A stretch of 64,000 nucleotides of DNA from Domibacillus epiphyticus (lineage in GTDB: Bacteria; Bacillota; Bacilli; Bacillales; Domibacillaceae), in NCBI RefSeq assembly GCF_001975785.1, contig NZ_MSFI01000026.1:52927-116926 (forward strand), in the 5' to 3' direction. Positions within the stretch are counted from its first letter, which is position 1, and each line of letters starts with the position of its first letter. The notes under the pieces are model-generated. The model did no database searches and had not been told where the DNA came from. It saw nothing but the letters and a program-made list of their open reading frames with translations. Positions 61,142 to 64,000 of the stretch are shown piece by piece. A program made the position numbers and the translations under genes.

Positions 61142-61886
61142 CACCGCCCAGTGCACTTTGAACACGCATAATGTTCTGGAAGAAATCTTTTCTATCTTTT
61201 TCACCGCGATACAATTCCGTATATAACTGGCCGTCTTTTAAAAACAGAACGCGGCTGCAGTAGCTGGACGCAACTGGATCATGCGTAACCATCATGATCG
61301 TCACATTCCGTTCTCGATTAATTCCTTCAAGGTTTCCAAGCAGCGATGATGCCGATTTTGAATCAAGCGCTCCAGTTGGCTCATCCGCAAAGACGAGAGA
61401 TGGGTTGTTAATAAGCGCACGTGCTGCTGATGTCCGCTGCTTCTGTCCCCCTGAAATTTCATTAGGATATTTAGTAGAAAGCTCTTGGATTCCAAGTGCT
61501 TTTGCAATATCGACATACCGGCGTTCTGATTCCAGCCGGTTTTGCTTTCCAAGTGATAATGGAAGCAATACGTTTTCTTTAACTGTTAACGTATCTAACA
61601 AATTGTAATCTTGAAATATAAATCCTAATTTTTCGCGCCGGAAATTGGACAAATCACGGTCCTTCATACGCGCTATATCCGAACCGCCGACTTTAATGAC
61701 TCCTTCTGTCGGCCGGTCAATTGATGCCAGTACATTCAAAAGCGTCGTTTTCCCGGCACCCGACGGTCCCATGATGCCAACGAATTCTCCTTCTCGTACG
61801 TCAAGATCAATGCCTTTCAACACTTGATACACTTGATTCCTCGTTCCATAAGATTTCCTCACCTGTCTCGCTTCTAAAATATTCAT
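61122..61886 (-). CDS. Bce-type ABC transporter ATPase
   Basis: A 254-residue ATPase with Walker [10 protein letters not shown] near residue 38, signature [15 protein letters not shown] near residue 143 and Walker [14 protein letters not shown]. It is of the MacB/BceA group. It lies in a module with kinase, regulator and permease. A Bce-type regulator box is found about 90 bases upstream. ATG 61886 follows AGGGAGGCA. Confidence 0.93.
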   Translation of the reverse strand: MNILEARQVRKSYGTRNQVYQVLKGIDLDVREGEFVGIMGPSGAGKTTLLNVLASIDRPTEGVIKVGGSDIARMKDRDLSNFRREKLGFIFQDYNLLDTLTVKENVLLPLSLGKQNRLESERRYVDIAKALGIQELSTKYPNEISGGQKQRTSAARALINNPSLVFADEPTGALDSKSASSLLGNLEGINRERNVTIMMVTHDPVASSYCSRVLFLKDGQLYTELYRGEKDRKDFFQNIMRVQSALGGDGYDAV

Positions 61887-61975
61887 TTTATGCCTCCCTG
61901 TTTTTTCTGTCCTTATCATACTTTGTCAATCGCCGCCCAGTCGTTCGATTCACGTGACGAAACAGGGAGTAAACG

Positions 61976-61989
61976 TTACATTTTTGTCA
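61976..61989 (-). promoter_or_regulatory. BceR-type binding site upstream of the transporter genes
   Basis: TGACAAAAATGTAA on the minus strand matches the TNACA-N4-TGTAA form of BceR-like boxes exactly. It overlaps the last codons of the kinase gene and lies about 90 bases before the ATPase start. This suggests a separate inducible promoter for the transporter. Confidence 0.75.
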
Positions 61990-62986
61990 CTTCATCAAAC
62001 ATATTGCTCGGGAAATAGTGAATCGTTACCGTTGTACCACGTTTTGATTCAATATGAATAAGGTGGCCAAGCCTTTCTGCCACGGCATCCGCTAAGTACA
62101 ACCCGAGCCCCGTTGCAGCATTTGATTTCCGTCCTGCATCACCAGTAAACCCCTTTTCAAATACTTTAGGCAGATCAGCTGGATTAATTCCATTTCCCTC
62201 ATCTATAATCCTCAGCAGGATCCGGCCGTCTGACTCGTTTTCTCCCGTAATATGAATCTTACCGTCAACCGGGCTGTACTTCACCGCATTGGAAAGCACC
62301 TGACGAATTAAAAAACGGCACCATTTCGGATCAGTCGTCACCACTTTATCTGTATTGACTAAATCAATCTCAAGATTTTTTTCAATGCACCATTTTGCAA
62401 GATCCTGTATTTCTGGGACCACCATCGACTGCAGTGAAACTTTTTTCAGTATAAAATCATGCTGCAAATCCGGCAAACGTGCGACATGGAGCTGCTGATC
62501 AACCAATGCATAAATTTTCATCCACTGGTCAATCACGTCTTCCATTCCTTGTTTATCGTCTAAAATAAGTTTCATCGCCGTAAGGGGTGTTTTCACTTCA
62601 TGGACCCACGATGTCACATAATCAAGATGCTCGGCCTGTTCCGCTTTCAAGTGTGAAATTTGCATCTGCAGCGAGCGGGAAGCACAAAGAATTGTTTCCC
62701 TTGTAATTTCTTCTGAACCAAAATGTGCTTCAGGAACCGCTTCATTCCAGTCACCCACCTCATGTTTTTGCATTGATGTTAATGATCGATAAAATGACGT
62801 TTCGACTATAAAACGCCAGATGAGAAAGAGATTTAATAAAATAAGCTGCAATATATTTAAATATAAAAGAGACTCTGTATGTATTTCGATCCCATCATCA
62901 AGCAAGATGAGCGCATCACCTGCAGCAACCCATATAACAAAAAAAAGGATCCAGCTGATTCTATCCTTTATAAACATCTTCTTCAT
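61976..62986 (-). CDS. BceS-type intramembrane-sensing histidine kinase
   Basis: A 336-residue kinase. Two membrane segments at residues 10-30 and 40-60 are joined by a very short loop, with no external sensor domain. The histidine box TSWVHEVKTPLTAMKL is near residue 125, followed by NAVKYS, IIDEGNGI and GLGLYLADAV of the ATPase domain. BceS-type kinases sense peptide antibiotics through the Bce permease. The start overlaps the response regulator stop by four bases. Confidence 0.92.
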   Translation of the reverse strand: MKKMFIKDRISWILFFVIWVAAGDALILLDDGIEIHTESLLYLNILQLILLNLFLIWRFIVETSFYRSLTSMQKHEVGDWNEAVPEAHFGSEEITRETILCASRSLQMQISHLKAEQAEHLDYVTSWVHEVKTPLTAMKLILDDKQGMEDVIDQWMKIYALVDQQLHVARLPDLQHDFILKKVSLQSMVVPEIQDLAKWCIEKNLEIDLVNTDKVVTTDPKWCRFLIRQVLSNAVKYSPVDGKIHITGENESDGRILLRIIDEGNGINPADLPKVFEKGFTGDAGRKSNAATGLGLYLADAVAERLGHLIHIESKRGTTVTIHYFPSNMFDEVTKM

Positions 62987-63669
62987 GACAGTGTCACCGC
63001 CATATACCCCTGTCCTTTTTTCGTTACAATCGACCCTTCAAGTCCGATACCGCCCAGTTTTTGACGTAGTCTTGTCATATTTACAGTCAATGTATTATCA
63101 TTCACAAAACGGGCATCGTCCCACAATTTTTTCATTAAATCTTCTCTTGATACAATGCTGTCGCGCGAATCAACGAGCACCGTTAAAATGAATAGTTCAT
63201 TTTTCGTTAAATCCACTTCCGCACCAGCGTGGCGGATCGCTCCTTTTTTCAAGTCAATGATCGCTCCATTCCACTGAACTGCTTCCGTCTGATCATCACC
63301 GTATGCATATACACGCCGGAGAAGAGCCTGCACTTTTGCAACAAGAACATCCATATGAAATGGTTTTTGTATGTAATCATCCGCCCCCATCTGCATCGCC
63401 ATGACCATATCCATCGGGTGATCACGTGATGATAAAAACAATACAGGCACCGTTGAAACTGCACGAATTTCCCGGCACCAGTAAAAGCCATCAAACGCCG
63501 GGAGCTGTATGTCCACAATAACGATATGTGGTTCTTCTTTCATAAACGTTGCCATCACGTCATGAAAAGATTCTGGCTTCACAGTTTGAAAAGACCACTG
63601 CGCAAACCTTGTTTCCATTTGAAAGGCAATTGACTGATCATCTTCAATGATCATAATTTTCATTTCCAT
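62983..63669 (-). CDS. BceR-type response regulator
   Basis: An OmpR-type regulator of about 228 residues. The receiver has the phosphoacceptor in HIVIVDIQLPAFDGFYW near residue 51 and the lysine in DYIQKPFHMD near residue 100; the C-terminal winged helix ends in NTLTVNMTRLRQKLGG. It is the first gene of the four-gene order regulator, kinase, ATPase, permease. The start is uncertain between ATG 63669 and 63681, as GGAGG lies either rather far or too near. Confidence 0.9.
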   Translation of the reverse strand: MEMKIMIIEDDQSIAFQMETRFAQWSFQTVKPESFHDVMATFMKEEPHIVIVDIQLPAFDGFYWCREIRAVSTVPVLFLSSRDHPMDMVMAMQMGADDYIQKPFHMDVLVAKVQALLRRVYAYGDDQTEAVQWNGAIIDLKKGAIRHAGAEVDLTKNELFILTVLVDSRDSIVSREDLMKKLWDDARFVNDNTLTVNMTRLRQKLGGIGLEGSIVTKKGQGYMAVTLS

Positions 63670-63725
63670 TTCATTACCCATCCTCCCATATTATGAGATT
63701 AACATATCACAATTTTTCCATGTAA

Positions 63726-63756
63726 TACAAAAAAGCCGCGAAAGTTCGCAGCTTTT
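63726..63756. terminator. Hairpin in the gap before the rRNA operon end
   Basis: AAAAGC and GCTTTT arms with an inner GCGAA/TTCGC pairing. T-runs on both strands. No gene clearly ends here; it may be a second stop for rRNA transcripts. Between it and the next hairpin (63757-63928) the DNA is AT-rich and I see no gene. Confidence 0.5.
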
Positions 63757-63928
63757 TCTCTAACTTATTGTGTATTTCTGTTTAACAGTTTATAGATTTT
63801 ACCTACTTTTTTAGAAGTTTCTTTCTATTATAAACGAGACTTGCTTCTATAATATTATAAATAATAAAAGGAAAATCAGTTGACTGGTGGCATGGAAATA
63901 TCAAGCCCACTTATATCTTATTAAATAA

Positions 63929-63956
63929 AAAAGAACAGCTTATACTGTTCTTTTCG
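63929..63956 (-). terminator. Terminator of the rRNA operon
   Basis: AAAAGAACAG pairs with CTGTTCTTTT around a six-base loop, with TTTTTTATT on the minus strand, directly after the 5S rRNA end. Confidence 0.88.
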
Positions 63957-63959
63957 ATT

Positions 63960-64000
63960 GCCTGGCGGCGTCCTGCTCTCACAGGGGGAAACCCCCAACT
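63960..64000 (-). rRNA. rrf: 5S ribosomal RNA, 3' end (partial)
   Basis: On the minus strand the last 41 bases carry the closing part of Bacillus-type 5S rRNA, with GGGGGTTTCCCCCTGTGAGA and GGACGCCGCCAGGCAA. The gene runs off the right edge. A typical Bacillus 5S has TAG where this reads AGCAGG, a minor change in a loop. Confidence 0.92.

Noticed and set aside
63757..63928. Possible small gene or RNA between the two hairpins before the 5S gene
   Set aside because: Only a 14-codon frame behind a weak site is seen and no known RNA motif is recognised.
1..64000. Prophage, insertion sequence or CRISPR array
   Set aside because: No transposase, integrase, phage structural gene or regularly spaced identical repeats were found. 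The CCGG repeat at 22881-23008 has degenerate units and flips direction, unlike CRISPR.

Overview
The window reads as chromosomal DNA from a low-GC, Gram-positive Bacillaceae-type bacterium. Supporting signs are strong AGGAGG-like ribosome binding sites, hairpins followed by T-runs between most units, lipoprotein signal peptides, CcpA cre boxes, GlnR/TnrA boxes, and Bacillus-type gene pairs (bpsA/bpsB, dctS/dctR, bceRSAB, paired crcB). The genus cannot be fixed from the sequence. A 5S rRNA 3' end at the right edge places the window beside an rRNA operon. No phage, insertion sequence, CRISPR array or tRNA was recognised.

Region 1 (1-20 kb) is an aromatic-acid catabolic island. It opens with the end of a 4,5-dihydroxyphthalate-decarboxylase/substrate-binding-like gene and a complete TRAP transporter. 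After a K+ channel come two separate gentisate modules. Module A is fumarylpyruvate hydrolase, a DinB-fold protein that may be the missing maleylpyruvate isomerase, and gentisate dioxygenase. Module B is gentisate dioxygenase, FAH hydrolase, 4HBT thioesterase and aryl-CoA ligase. A flavoprotein hydroxylase, a PaaK-like ligase, an MFS permease, two IclR regulators and an aryl-aldehyde dehydrogenase complete it. Together they suggest a CoA-thioester route from a hydroxybenzoate to gentisate and then to central metabolites. Shared operators and cre boxes tie the units together.

Region 2 (20-29 kb) holds an aldo/keto reductase, a broken CPBP protease gene, a PadR/DUF2812 pair, a strange CCGG repeat with about 20-bp spacing, a bile-acid-symporter homologue, a quinone-stress operon (DoxX, MhqO, DoxX, WrbA) behind MhqR-like palindromes, and a SulP permease. 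Region 3 (28.6-33.5 kb) is the C4-dicarboxylate locus dctR-dctS/dctB-dctP. Region 4 (33.5-46 kb) has a GNAT enzyme, a K+ channel pseudogene with a parS-like site, an NAD salvage operon, a LacI regulator, twin CrcB fluoride channels, and an ammonium transporter with two GlnR/TnrA boxes followed by a DUF294 protein and an exonuclease.

Region 5 (47.2-53.3 kb) is the most unusual part. A TPP riboswitch with a terminator precedes LuxE-like acyl ligase, LuxC-like acyl reductase, an ABC importer with an NMT1/THI5-like lipoprotein, and a short-chain dehydrogenase. No luciferase or LuxD gene is present. I infer a thiamin-repressed system that imports an oxidised (carboxylated) thiamin-related compound and reduces its carboxylate to an alcohol.

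Region 6 (53.3-64 kb) carries a YeeE/YedE transporter, type III polyketide synthase with its methyltransferase, a ZIP-like membrane protein, a chemoreceptor, a complete Bce-type antimicrobial-peptide resistance module, and the 5S rRNA end.
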